Shown piece by piece: positions 14,636-26,417 of a stretch of 64,000 bases of DNA. A program made the translations under genes and the position numbers. Numbering within the stretch: position 1 is the first letter of the stretch; the number at the start of each line of letters is the position of its first letter. Source of the DNA: Clusia tigrina (Eukaryota > Arthropoda > Insecta > Diptera > Clusiidae); the NCBI GenBank assembly GCA_920105625.2, contig OV050031.1:80423995-80487994 (forward strand). Reading direction: 5' to 3'. The notes below the pieces were generated by a model, which saw only the letters and a program-made list of their open reading frames with translations, was not told the origin of the DNA and searched no databases.

Positions 14636-14675
14636 AGATAGGGGTATAATAAATAGGCAGATAGGGGTATAAGAT
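14636..14675 (-). repeat. 26-bp internal duplication in one monomer, left arm only
   Basis: The segment AGGCAGATAGGGGTATA occurs twice, separated by ATAA, so this monomer is 26 bp longer than its mirror partner near 38,640. The length difference shows directly in the pairing sums, which change from 53,309 to 53,283 across this point. It is a simple slippage-type duplication. Confidence 0.85.
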
Positions 14676-16429
14676 ATAAGCATACAGAAAGCAGCAGACC
14701 CCCCAATCGACGGCGGCAGCGACTGAGAAGCGTACAGAGACGCTGACAGAGGCTGCGACGCCGACAGAGGCTGCAACGCCGACTGAGGCAGAGAGGGTTA
14801 GACATAGGCGTAGAGAAGGCAGCAGACAACCCAATCGAGAGCGGCAACAACTGAGACCCATTCAAAGACAGATGCTGCGACTCCGACTGATATGCCGACT
14901 GAGGCAGATAGGGGTAGATATTGGCATAGAGAAAGCAGCAGACCCACCAATCGACAGCGGCAGCGACTGAGACGCCTACAGAGACGCTGACAGAGGCTGC
15001 GAAGCCGACTGTGACGCCGACTGAGGCGCGTAGTAGTATTTATAGGAATAGAGAAGGCAGCAGACACACCAATCGACAGCGGCAACAACTGAGACGCCTA
15101 CAGAGACGCTGATAGAGGCAGCGACGCCGACTGAGTTGCCGACTGAGGCAGATAGGGGTAGATATAGGCATACAGAAGGCAGCAGACCCCCCAATCAACA
15201 GCGGCAGCGACTGAGACGCCTACAAAGACGCTGAAATATGCTGCGACGCCGACTGAGGCAGATAGGGGTAGATATAGGCATAGAGAAAACAGGAGTCCAC
15301 CCAATCGACAGCGGCAGCGACTGAGACGCATTCAGAGAGGCTGACAGAGGCTGCGACGCTGACTGGGACGCCGACTGGGGCAGATAGGGGTAGATATAGG
15401 CATAGAGAAGGCAGCAGACCGCCCAATCGACAGCGGCGCCGACTGAGACGCTTACAGAGATGCTGGCAGAGGCTGCGACGCCTACTGAGACGCCGACTGA
15501 GGCAGATAGGGGTAGATATAGGCATAGAGAAGGCAGCAGACCCCCCAATCGACAGCGGTAGCGACTGAGACACCTACAGAGACGCTGACAGAGGCTGCGA
15601 AGCCGACTATGACGCCGACTGAGGCGCGTAGTAGTATTTATAGGAATAGAGAAGGCAGCAGACCCACCAATCGACAGCGACAACAAATGAGACGCCTACA
15701 CAGACGCTGACAGAGGCTGCGACGCCGACTGAGATCCCGACTGAGGCGCGTAGGGGTAGATATAGGCATAGAGGAGGCAGCAGACCGCCCAATCGACAGC
15801 GGCGCCGACTGAGACGCTTACAGAGATGCTGACAGAGGCTGCGGCGCCTACTGAGACGCCGACTGAGGCAGATAGGGGTAGATATAGGCATAGAGAAGGC
15901 AGCAGACCCCCCAATCGACAGCGACAACAAATGAGACGCCTACAGAGACGCTGACAGAGGCTGCGACGCCGACTGAGATGCCGACTGAGGCGCGTAGATG
16001 TAGGTATAGGCATAGAGGAGGCAGCAAACCCCCCAATCGACAGCGGCAGCGACTGAGGCGCCTACAGAGACGCTGACAGAGGCTGCGACGCCGACTAAGA
16101 CACCGACTGAGGCAGAGATGGGTTGACCTAGGCATAGAGAAGGCAGCAGACCCCCAATCGACAGCGGCAACAACTGAGACGCCTACAGAGACGCTGACAG
16201 AGGCTGCGACGCCGACTGAGATGCCGACTGAAACAGATAAGTGTAGACATTGGCATAGAGGAGGTAGCCGACGCCCCAATCGACAGCGGCTCCGCCTGAG
16301 ACGCTTACAGAGATGCTGAAAGAGGCTGCGACGCCGACTGAGACGCCGACTGAGGCAGATAGGGGTAGATATAGGCATAGAGAAGGCAGCAGACCCCCCA
16401 ATCGACAACGGTAGCGACTGAGACACCTA

Positions 16430-17460
16430 CAGAGACGCTGACAGAGGCTGCGATGCCGACTGAGGCAGATAGGGGTAGATATTGGCAAAGAGAAGGCTGC
16501 ACACACCCCCCCCCCCCCCAATCCACAGCGGAAGCGACTGAGACGCCTACAGAGACGCTGACAGAGGCTGCGACGCCGACTGAGATGCCACATGAGGCAG
16601 ATAGGGGTAGATATAGGCATAGAGAATGCAGCAGCCCCCCAATCGACAGCGGCAGCTACTGAGACGCCTACAGAGCCGCTGAGAGAGGCTGCGACACCGA
16701 CTGATGCGGATACGGGTAGATATAGCCATAGAGAAGGCAGCAGATCCCCCAATCGACAGCGGCAGCGACTGAGATGCCTACAGTGACGCTGACAAGAGGC
16801 TGCGACGCCGACTGAGACGCCGACTGAGGCAGATAGGGGTAGATATAGCCATAGAGAAGGCAGTAGACCCCCCAATCGACAGCGGCAGCGACTGAGATGC
16901 CTACAGTGACGCTGACAGAGGCTGCGACGCCGACTGAGACGCCAACTGGGGCAGATAGGGGTAGATATTGACATAGAGAAGGCAGCAGACCCCCCAATCG
17001 ACAGCGGCAGCGACTGAGACACCTACAGAGACGCTGACAGAGCCTGCGACGCCGACTGAGGCAGATAGGGGTAGATATTGGCATAGAGAATGCAGCAGAC
17101 CCCCCAGTCGACGGCGGCAGCGACTGAGATGCCTAGAGAGACGCTCACAGAGGCTGCGACGCCGACTGAGATGCCGACTGAGGCAGGTAGGGGTAGATAT
17201 AGGCATAGAGAAGGCAGCAGACCCTCCCCCCCCCAATCGACAGCGGCAGCGACTGAGACGCATTCAAAACGCTGACAGAGCCTGCGAAGCCGACTGTGGC
17301 GCCGACTGAGGCAGATAGGGGAAGAGATAGGCATAGAGAAATCAGCAGACCCCCCAATCAACAGCGGCAGCGACTGAGACGCCTACAAAGACGCTGACAT
17401 AGGCTGCGACGCCGACTGAGACGCCGACTGAGGCAGATATGGGTAGATATAGGCATAGAG
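16430..17460 (-). repeat. Left-arm block missing from its mirror position, displaced copy at 39.4-40.3 kb
   Basis: At the mirror place in the right arm (near 37,040) the units flanking this block are joined directly, about 1.08 kb shorter. A related run lies instead at about 39,360-40,250. The diagnostic variant CAGTGACGCTGACAAGAGGC at 16,781-16,800 is matched by GCCTCTTGTCAGCGTCACTG at 39,749-39,768, in a context of similar neighbours. The block thus exists in both arms but at a different place in the order. All of it is ordinary satellite, including a 14-C run at 16,506-16,519. Confidence 0.65.
16506..16519 (-). repeat. Poly-C tract, 14 bp
   Basis: An uninterrupted run of 14 C at the monomer position that usually has six. 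The flanks are GGCTGCACACA on the left and AATCCACAG on the right. Confidence 0.9.
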
Positions 17461-20400
17461 AAGGCAGCAGACCCCTCAATCAACAGCGGCTGCGACTGAG
17501 ACCCCTAGATGGACTCTGACAATGGCTGCGATGCCGACTGAGACGCCGACTGAGGCAGATAGGGGTAGATATAGGCAAAGAGAAGGCATCAGAACCCCAA
17601 TCGACAGCGGCAGCGACTGAGATGCATTCAGAGACGCTGACAGAGGCTGAGAAGCTGACAGAGGCTGCGACGGCGACAGAGTTCCCGACTGAGGCAGATA
17701 GGAGTAGATATAGGCATACAGAAGGCAGCAGACCCCCCAATCGACAGCGGCAGCGACTGAGACGCCTACAGGGACGCTAACAGAGGCTGCGACGCCGACT
17801 GAGGCAGATAGGGGTAGATACTGGCATAGAGAATGCAGCAGACCCCCCAATCGACGGCGGCAGCGACTGAGACGCCTAAAGAGATGCTGACAGAGGCTGC
17901 GACGCCGCCTGAGATGCCGACTGAGGCAGATAAGGGTAGATATAGGCATACAGAAAGTAGCAGACCCCCAAATCGACAGCGGCAGCGACTGAGACGCCTA
18001 CAGAGACTCTGACAGAGGCTCAGACGCCGACTGAGGCAGATACGGGTAGATATTGACAAAGAGAAGGTAGCAGACCCCCCAATCGACAGCGGCAGCGACT
18101 GAGACGCCAACATAGACTCTGACAATGGTGCGATGCCGACTGAGACACCGACTGAAGCAAATAGGGGTAGATATAAGCAAAGAGAAGGCATCAGCACCCC
18201 TAATCGACAGCGGCAGCGACTGAGACGCATTCAGAGACGCTGGCAGAGGCTGCGACGCCGACTGAGACGCCGACTGAGGCAAAGAAGGGTAGATATAGGC
18301 ATAGAGAAGGCAGCAGACCCCCCAATCGACAGCGGCAGCGACTGAAACGCCTACAGAGACGCTGACAGAGGCTGCGAAACCGACTGTGACGCCGACAGAG
18401 GCGCGTAGTAATAGATATAGGAATAGAGAAGGCAGCAGACCCACCAATCGACAGCGGCAACTACTGATACGCCTACAGAGACGCTGATAGAGGCTGCGAC
18501 GCCGACTGAGTTGCCGACTGAGGCAGATACGGGTAGATATAGGCATACAGAAGGCAGCAGACACCCCAATCGACGGCGGCAGCGACTGAGACGCCTACAG
18601 AGACGCTGACAGAGGCTGCGACGCTGACAGATGCTGCGACGCCGACAGAGGCTGCGACGCAAACTGAGGCAGAGAGGGTTAGACATAGGCGTAGAGAAGG
18701 CAGCAGACAACCCAATCGAGAGCGGCAACAACTGAGACCCATACAGAGACGCTGATAGAGGCTGCGACGCCGACTGATATGCCGACTGAGGCAGATAGGG
18801 GTAGATATTTGTATAGAGAAGGCAGCATACCCACCAATCGACAGCGGCAGCGACTGAGACGCCTACAGAGACACTGACAGAGGCTGCGAAGCCGACTGTG
18901 ACGCCGACTGAGGCGCGTAGTAGAAGATATAGGAATAGAGAAGGCAGCAGACCCACCAATCGACAGCGGCAACAACTGAGACGCCTACAGATACGCTGAT
19001 AGAGGCAGCGACGCCGACTGAGTTGCCGACTGAGGCAGATACGGGTAGATATAGGCATACAGAAGGCAGCAGACACCCCAATCGACGGCGGCAGCGACTG
19101 AGACGCCTACAGAGACGCTGACAGAGGCTGCGACGCTGACAGATGCTGCGACGCCGACTAAGACGCCGACTGAGGCAGAGAGGGGTAGACATAGGCATAG
19201 AGAAGGCAGCAGACACATCAATCGACAGCGACAACGAATGAGACGCCTACAGAGACGCTGACAGAGGCTGCGACGCCGACTGAGATGACGACTGAGGCGC
19301 GTAGGGGTAGATATAGGCATACAGAAGGCAGCAGACACCCCTATCGATGGCGGCAGCGACTGAGACGCCTACAGAGACGCAGATAGAGGCTGCGACGCTG
19401 ACAGATGCTGCGACGCCGACTGAGACGCCGCCTGAGGCAGAGAGGGGTAGACATAGGCATAGAGAAGGCAGCAGACACCTCAATCAACAGCGACAACAAA
19501 TGAGACGCCTACAGAGACGCTGACAGAGGCTGCGACGCCGACTGAGATGCCGACTGAGGCGCGTAGGGGTAGATATAGGCATTGAGAAGCCAGCAGACCC
19601 ACCAATCGATAGCGGCCGCGACTGAGACGCCTACAGACACGGTGACAGAGGCTGCGAAGCCGACTGTGACGTCGACTGAGGCGCGTAGGGGTAGATATAG
19701 GCATAGAGAAGGCAGCAGACCCACCAATCGACAACGGCAGCGACTGAGACACCTACAGAGACGCTGACAGAGGCTGCGACGCCGACTGAGGCAGATAGGG
19801 GTAGATATTGGCATAGAGAATGCAGCAGACCCCCCATCGACGGCGGCAGCGACTGAGACGCCTACAGAGACGCTGACAGAGGCTGCGACGCTAACAGATG
19901 CTGCGACGCCGACTGAGGCAGAGAGGGGTAGACATAGGCATAGAGAAGGCAGCAGACACCCCCAATCGACAGCGGCAGCGACTGAGACGCCTACAAAGAC
20001 GCTGACATATGCTGCGACGCCGACTGAGACGCCGACTGAGGCAGATAGGGGTGGATATAGGCATAGAGAAGGCATCAGACCCCCCAAACGACAGCGGCAG
20101 CGACTGAGACGCAATCAGAGACGCTGACAGAGGCTGCGAAGCCAATTGTGGCGCCGACTGAGGCAGATACGGGAAGAGATAGGCATAGAGAAGTCAGCAG
20201 ACCCCCCAATCAACAGCGGCAGCGACTGAGACGCCTACAAAGACGCTGACATATGCTGCGACGCCGACTGAGACGCCGACTGAGGCAGATAGGGGTAGAT
20301 ATATGCATAGAGAAAACAGGAGTCCCCCCAGTCGACAGCGGCAGCGACTGAGACGCATTCAGAGAGGCTGACAGAGGCTGCGACGCTAACAGATGCTGCG

Positions 20401-20560
20401 ACGTCGACTGAGGCAGATAGGGGTAGATATTGGCATAGAGAATGCAGCAGACCCCCCATCGACGGCGGCAGCGACTGAGACACCTACAGAGACGCTGACA
20501 GTGGCTGCGACGCCGACTGAGGCAGATAGGGGTAGATATTGGTATAGAGAAGGCCGCAGA

Positions 20561-20575
20561 CCCCCCCCCCCCCCC
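20561..20575 (-). repeat. Poly-C tract, 15 bp
   Basis: A run of 15 C preceded by GGCCGCAGA and followed by AATCAACAG. The mirror copy in the right arm (30,633-30,641) has only nine G, so tract length differs between otherwise matching monomers. Confidence 0.9.
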
Positions 20576-23500
20576 AATCAACAGCGCCAGACTGAGACGC
20601 CTACATAGACGCTGACAGAGGCTGCGACGCCGACTAAGACGCCGACTTAGCCAGAGATGGGTTGACCTAGGCATAGAGAAGGCAGCAGACCCCCAATCGA
20701 CAGCGGCTCCGACTGAGACGCTTACAGAGATGCTGACAGAGGCTGCGACGCCGAGTGAGACGCCGACTGAGGCAGATAAGGGTAGATATAGGCATACAGA
20801 AGGCAGCAGACACCCCAATGGACAGCGGCTGCGACTGAGACGCCTACAGAGACTCTGACAGAGGCTGAGACGCCGACTGAGGCAGATACGTGTAGATATT
20901 GACATAGAGAAGGCAGCAGACCCCCCAATCGACAGCGGCAGCGACTGAGACACCTACAGAGACGCTGACAGAGGCTGCGACGCCGACTGAGGCAGATAGG
21001 GGTAGATATTGGCATAGAGAATGCAGCAGACCCCCCAATCGACGGCGGCAGCGACTGAGACGCCTAGAGAGACGCTCACAGAGGCTGCGGCGCCGACTGA
21101 GATGCCGACTCAGGGAGGTTGGGGTAGATATAGGCATAGAGAAGGCAGCAGAAACCCCCAATCGACAGCGGCAGCAACTGAGACGCCTACATAGACGCTG
21201 ACAATGGCTGCGATGCCGACTGAGACGCCGACTGAGGCAGATAGGGGTAGATATAGGCATAGAGAAGGCATCAGACCCCCCAATCGACAGCGGCAGCGAC
21301 TGAAACGCATACAGAGACGCTGACAGAGGCTGCGACGCCGACTGAGACGCCGACTGAGGCAGATAAGGGTAGATATTGGCATAGAGAAGGCAGCAGACCC
21401 CCCCAATCGACAGCGGCAGCGACTGAGACACCTACAGAGACGCTGACAGAAGCTGCGAAGCCGACTGTGGCGCCGACTGAGGCAGATAGGGGAAGACATA
21501 GGCATAAATTAGTCAGCAGACCCCCCAATCAACAGCGGCAGCGACTGAGACGCCTACAAAGACGCTGACATAGGCTGCGAAGCCGACTGAGACGCCGACT
21601 GCGGCAGATAGGGGTAGATATAGGCATAGAGAAGGCAGCAGACCCCTCAATCGACAGCGGCAGAAACTGAGACGCCTACAGAGACGCTGACAGAGGCTGC
21701 GACGCCGACTGAGATGCCGACTGAGCCAGATAAGGGTAGATATAGGCATACAGAAGGCAGCAGACCCCCCAATCGACAGCGGCAGCGACTGAGACGCCTA
21801 CAGAGACTCTGACAGAGGCTGAGACGCCGACTGAGGCAGATACGTGTAGATATTGACATAGAGAAGGCAGCAGACCCCCAATCGACAGCGGCTGCGACTG
21901 AGACGCCTACATAGACTCTGACAATGGCTGCGATGCCGGCTGAGACGCCGACTGAGGCAGATAGGGGTAGATATAGGCAAAGAGAAGGCATCAGAACCCC
22001 CAATCGACAGCGGCAGCGACTGAGACGCATTCAGATACGCTGACAGAGGCTGCGAAGCTGACAGAGGCTGCGACGGCGACAGAGTTGCCGACTGAGGCAG
22101 ATAGGAGTAGATATAGGAATACAGAAGGCAGCAGACCCCCTAATCGACAGCGGCAGCGACTGAGACGCCTACAGAGACGCTGACAGAGGCTGCGACGCCG
22201 ACTGAGGCAGATAGGGGTAGATATTGGCATAGAGAATGCAGCAGACCCCCCAATCTACGGCGGCAGCGACTGAGACGCCTAGAGAGATGCTGACAGAGGC
22301 TGCGACGCCGACTGAGATGCCGACTGAGGCAGATAAGGGTAGATATAGGCATACAGAAGGCAGCAGACCCCCAAATCGACAGCGGTAGCGACTGAGACGC
22401 CTACAGAGACTCTGACAGAGGCTCAGAAGCCGGCTGAGGCAGATACGGGTAGATATTGACATTGAGAAGGCAGCAGACCCCCCAATCGACAGCGGCAGCG
22501 ACTGAGACGCCTACATAGACTCTGACAATGGCTGCGATGCCGACTGAGACGCCGACTGAGGCAGATAGGGGTAGATATAAGCAAAGAGAAGGCATCAGAA
22601 CCCCCAATCGACAGCGGCAGCGACTGAGACGCATTCAGAGACGCTGACAGAGGCTGCGACGCCGACTGAGACGCCGACTGAGGCAGATAGGGGTAGATAT
22701 AAGCATACAGAAGGCAGCAGACCCCCCAATTGACGGCGGCAGCGACTGAGACGCCTACAGAGACGCTGATAGAGGCTGCGAAGCCGACTGTGATGCCGAC
22801 AGAGGCGCGTAGTAGTAGATATAGAAATAGAGAAGGCAGCAGACCCCCCAATCGACAGCGGCAGCGACTGAAACGCCTACAGAGACGCTGATAGAGGCTG
22901 CGACGCCGACTGAGTTGCCGACTGAGGCAGATAGGGGTAGATATAAGCATACAGAAGGCAGCAGACCCCCCAATTGACGGCGGCAGCGACTGAGACGCCT
23001 ACAGAGACGCTGACAGAGGCTGCGACGCTAACAGATGCTGCGACGCCGACAGAGGCTGCGACGCCGACTGAGGCAGAGAGGGTTAGTCATAGGCGTAGAG
23101 AAGGCAGCAGACCACCCAATCGAGAGCGGCAACAACTGAGACACATACAGAGACGCTGATAGAGGCTGCGACGCCGACTGATATGCCGACTGAGGCAGAT
23201 AGGGGTAGATATTGGCATAAAGAAGGCAGCAGACCCACCAATCGACAGCGGCAGCCACTGAGACGCCTACAGAGACGCTGACAGAGGCTGCGAAGCCGAA
23301 TGTGACGCCGACTGAGGCGCGTAGTAGTAGATATAGGAATAGAGAAGGCAGCAGACCCACCAATCGACAGCGGCAACAACTGAGACGCCTACAGAGACGC
23401 TGATAGAGGCAGCGACGCCGACTGACTTGCCGACTGAGGCAGATAGGCATAATTATATGCATACAGAAGGCAGCAGACCCCCCAATCGACGGCGACAACA

Positions 23501-23818
23501 AATGAGACGCCTACAGAGACGCTGAGAGAGGCTGCGACGCCGACTGATGCGGATAGGGGTAGATATAGCCATAGAGAAGGCAGCAGACATCCCAATCAAC
23601 AGCGGCAGCGACTGAGACGCATTCAGAGAGGCTGACAGAGGCTGCGACGCTGACTGAGACGCCGACTGAGGCAGATAGGGGTAGATATAGGCATAGAGAA
23701 GGCAGCAGACCCCCAATCGACAGCGGTAGCGACTGAGACATCTACAGAGACGCTGACAGTGGCTGCGACGCCGACTGAGGCAGATAGGGGTAGATATTGG
23801 CATAGAGAAGGCCGCAGA

Positions 23819-23831
23819 CCCCCCCCCCCCC
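23819..23831 (-). repeat. Poly-C tract, 13 bp
   Basis: A run of 13 C in the same GGCCGCAGA-flanked monomer variant as at 20,561. Its mirror copy is the 15-G run at 27,252-27,266. Confidence 0.9.
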
Positions 23832-24659
23832 AATCAACAGCGCCAGCGACTGAGACGCCTACAAAGACGCTGACAGTGGCTGCGACGCCGACTGAGGCAG
23901 ATAGGGGTAGATATTGGCATAGAGAATGCAGCAGACCCCCCATCGACGGCGGCAGCGACTGAGACGCCTACAGAGACGCTGACAGAGGCTGCGACGCTAA
24001 CAGATGCTGCGACGCCGACTGAGGCAGAGAGGGGTAGACATAGGCATAGAGAAGGGCAGCAGACACCCCCAATCGACAGCGGCAGCGACTGAGACGCCTA
24101 CAAAGACGCTGACATATGCTACGACGCCGACTGAGACGCCGACTAAGGCAGATAGGGGTGGATATAGGCATAGAGAAGGCATCAGACCCCCCAAACGACA
24201 GCGGCAGCGACTGAGACGCAATCAGAGACGCTGACAGAGGCTGCGAAGCCAATTGTGGCGCCGACTGAGGCAGATACGGGAAGAGATAGGCAGAGAGAAG
24301 TCAGCAGACCCCCCAATCAACAGCGGCAGCGACTGAGACGCCTACAAAGACGCTGACATATGCTGCGACGCCGACTGAGACGCCGACTGAGGCAGATAGG
24401 GGTAGATATATGCATAGAGAAAACAGGAGTCCCCCCAGTCGACAGCGGCAGCGACTGAGACGCAGTCAGAGAGGCTGACAGAGGCTGCGACGCTAACAGA
24501 TGCTGCGACGTCGACTGAGGCAGATAGGGGTAGATATTGGCATAGAGAATGCAGCAGACCCCCCATCGACGGCGGCAGCGACTGAGACACCTACAGAGAC
24601 GCTGACAGTGGCTGCGACGCCGACTGAGGCAGATAGGGGTAGATATTGGCATAGAGAAG

Positions 24660-24690
24660 GCCGCAGACCCCCTATCTGCCTCAACTGTCG
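24660..24690. other. Orientation-switch junction of the satellite
   Basis: The left block ends in GGCCGCAGACCCCC (C run at 24,668-24,672) and is followed at once by TATCTGCCTCAACTGTCGGC, which belongs to the opposite orientation. The normal left-block continuation after the C run would be AATCGACAG or AATCAACAG. In the right orientation TATCTGCC normally follows TACCCC, so ACCCC is shared by both sides and the exact break cannot be placed within it. The first right-block monomer also carries an extra ACT after CTCA, not seen in the usual CTCAGTCGGCG. No other inversion of monomer direction was seen in the window. Confidence 0.95.
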
Positions 24691-26414
24691 GCGTCGCAGC
24701 CTCTGTCAGCGTCTCTGTAGGTGTCTCAGTCGCTGCCGCTGTCGATTGGGGGGTCTGCTGCCTTCTCTATGTCAATATCTACCCGTATCTGCCTCAGTCG
24801 GCGTCTCAGCCTCTGTCAGAGTCTCTGTAAGCGTCTCAGTCGCTGCCGCTGTCAATTGGGGTGTCTGGTGCCTTCTGTATGCCTATATCTACCCTTATCT
24901 GCCTCAGTCGGCATCTCAGTCGGCGTCGCTGCCTCTGTCAGCGTCTTTGTAGGCGTCTCAGTCGCTGCCGCTGTTGATTGGGGGGTCTGCTGACTTCTCT
25001 ATGCCTATCTCTTCCCGTATCTGCCTCAGTCGGCGCCACAATTGGCTTCGCAGCCTCTGTCAACGTCTCTGATTGCGTCTCAGTCGCTGCCGCTGTCGTT
25101 TGGGGGGTCTGATGCCTTCTCTATGCCTATATCCACCCCTATCTGCCTCAGTCGGCGTCTCAGTCGGCGTCGCAGCATATGTCAGCGTCTTTGTAGGCGT
25201 CTCAGTCGCTGCCGCTGTCGATTGGGGGTGTCTGCTGCCTTCTCTATGCCTATGTCTACCCCTCTCTGCCTCAGTCGGCGTCGCAGCATCTGTTAGCGTC
25301 GCAGCCTCTGTCAGCGTCTCTGTAGGCGTCTCAGTCGCTGCCGCCGTCGATGGGGGGTCTGCTGCATTCTCTATGCCAATATCTACCCCTATCTGCCTCA
25401 GTCGGCGTCGCAGCCTCTGTCAGCGTCTCTGTAGGTGTCTCAGTCGCTGCCGCTGTCGATTGGTGGGTCTGCTGCCTTCTCTATGCCTATATCTACCCCT
25501 ACGCGCCTCAGTCGGCGTCACAGTCGGCTTCGCAGCCTCTGTCAGCGTGTCTGTAGGCGTCTCAGTCGCTGCCGCTGTCGATTGGTGGGTCTGCTGCCTT
25601 CTCAATGCCTATATCTACCCCTACGCGCCTCAATCGGCATCTCAGTCGGCGTCGCAGCCTCTGTCAGCGTCTCTGTATGCGTTTCAGTCGCTGCCGCTGT
25701 CGATTGGGGGGTCTGATGCCTTCTCTATGCCTATATCTACCCCTATCTGCCTCAGTCGGCGTCTCAGTCGGCATCGCAGCCATTGTCAGCGTCTATGTAG
25801 GCGTCTCAGTTGCTGCCGCTGTCGATTGGGGGTTTCTGCTGCCTTCTCTATGCCTATATCTACCCCAACCTCCCTGAGTCGGCATCTCAGTCGGCGCCGC
25901 AGCCTCTGTGAGCGTCTCTCTAGGCGTCTCAGTCGCTGCCGCCGTCGATTGGGGGGTCTGCTGCATTCTCTATGCCAATATCTACCCCTATCTGCCTCAG
26001 TCGGCGTCGCAGCCTCTGTCAGCGTCTCTGTAGGTGTCTCAGTCGCTGCCGCTGTCGATGGGGGGGTCTGCTGCCTTCTCTATGTCAATATCTACACGTA
26101 TCTGCCTCAGTCGGCGTCTCAGACTCTGTCAGAGTCTCTGTAGGCGTCTCAGTCGCTGCCGCTGTCAATTGGGGTGTCTGCTGCCTTCTGTATGCCTATA
26201 TTTACCCTTATCTGCCTCAGTCGGCGTCTCACTCGGCGTCGCAGCCTCTGTCAGCATCTCTGTAAGCGTCTCAGTCGGAGCCGCTGTCGATTGGGGGTCT
26301 GCTGCCTTCTCAATGCCTAGGTCAACCCATCTCTGGCTAAGTCGGCGTCGCAGCCTCTGTCAGCGTTTATGTAGGCGTCTCAGTCGCTGGCGCTGTTGAT
26401 TGGGGGGGGGGGGG
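24673..26414 (+). repeat. Asymmetric spacer between the inverted arms (satellite)
   Basis: This stretch of right-oriented monomers lies between the junction and the point (26,415) where the right arm begins to mirror the left. It runs into the right arm through an intact monomer (CTGTTGATT, G run, TCTGCGGCC), whereas on the left side the equivalent monomer is cut in its C run. Its units are related to direct copies elsewhere: 25,605-26,399 resembles about 29,830-30,620 (offset 4,219), and 25,073-25,605 resembles about 31,087-31,620 (offset about 6,015). It has no mirror partner at the expected place. Confidence 0.8.
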
Positions 26415-26417
26415 GGG
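26402..26417 (+). repeat. Poly-G tract, 16 bp, at the start of the right arm
   Basis: Sixteen G between CTGTTGATT and TCTGCGGCC. This is the intact counterpart of the left-arm monomer that is cut at 24,668-24,672, so the fold-back breakpoint corresponds to this tract. Runs of 15 or more G can in principle fold into an intramolecular G-quadruplex with single-base loops. Confidence 0.9.

Larger units (their letters stand above)
1..24670 (-). repeat. Satellite array, left block (about 122-bp monomer, minus orientation)
   Basis: Continuous head-to-tail monomers with no interruption by any other sequence. On the plus strand each unit shows, in order, a C run (mostly 5-7 C), AATCGACAGCGGCAGCGACT, GAGACGCCTACAGAGACGCT, GACAGAGGCTGCGACGCC, one to four copies of a GACTGAGACGCC-type 12-mer, then GAGGCAGATAGGGG and TAGATATAGGCATAGAGAAG. 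A unit with two 12-mers and six C is 122 bp; one copy fewer gives 110 and one more gives 134. Neighbouring monomers differ by substitutions and small indels, so the array is diverged enough for individual units to be traced. I see no promoter, RNA gene or transposon in it. The monomer is unknown to me; a satellite is the only reading that fits. Confidence 0.97.
4260..24670 (-). repeat. Left arm of a giant imperfect inverted repeat
   Basis: Read on the minus strand, this arm matches the right block monomer by monomer, including rare variants. For paired positions the sum (left + right) stays constant over long stretches: 51,084-51,207 for 19.8-24.67 kb, 54,509 for 17.5-18.7 kb, 53,283-53,675 for 13.9-16.4 kb, 54,931-55,054 for 11.4-13.8 kb, 58,009-58,241 for 6.9-11.1 kb, 59,676-59,919 for 4.8-7.1 kb and 66,836 for 4.15-4.6 kb. 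Steps between values are mostly whole monomers or the larger duplications of the right arm. Two rare deletions occur in both arms at mirror places: at about 7,318 and 50,784, and at about 12,730 and 42,322. Confidence 0.88.

Noticed and set aside
24660..24690. Pure sequencing fold-back artefact explaining the entire palindrome
   Set aside because: Not accepted as the main reading because the arms differ by point changes, a 26-bp duplication, a displaced block and several kilobase-scale duplications. A mis-join of two real arrays at the C tract remains possible and is listed as a check.
25073..26143. Open frame of 356 codons, and others of 200-311 codons (for example 7,992-8,927 and 12,630-12,960)
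   Set aside because: Same origin: the frame rotates through Arg/Cys-rich, Val/Ser-rich and Tyr/Pro-rich readings of the same repeat and normally ends at the TAG in TCTCTGTAGGC. Frames are open on both strands and broken by homopolymer changes.
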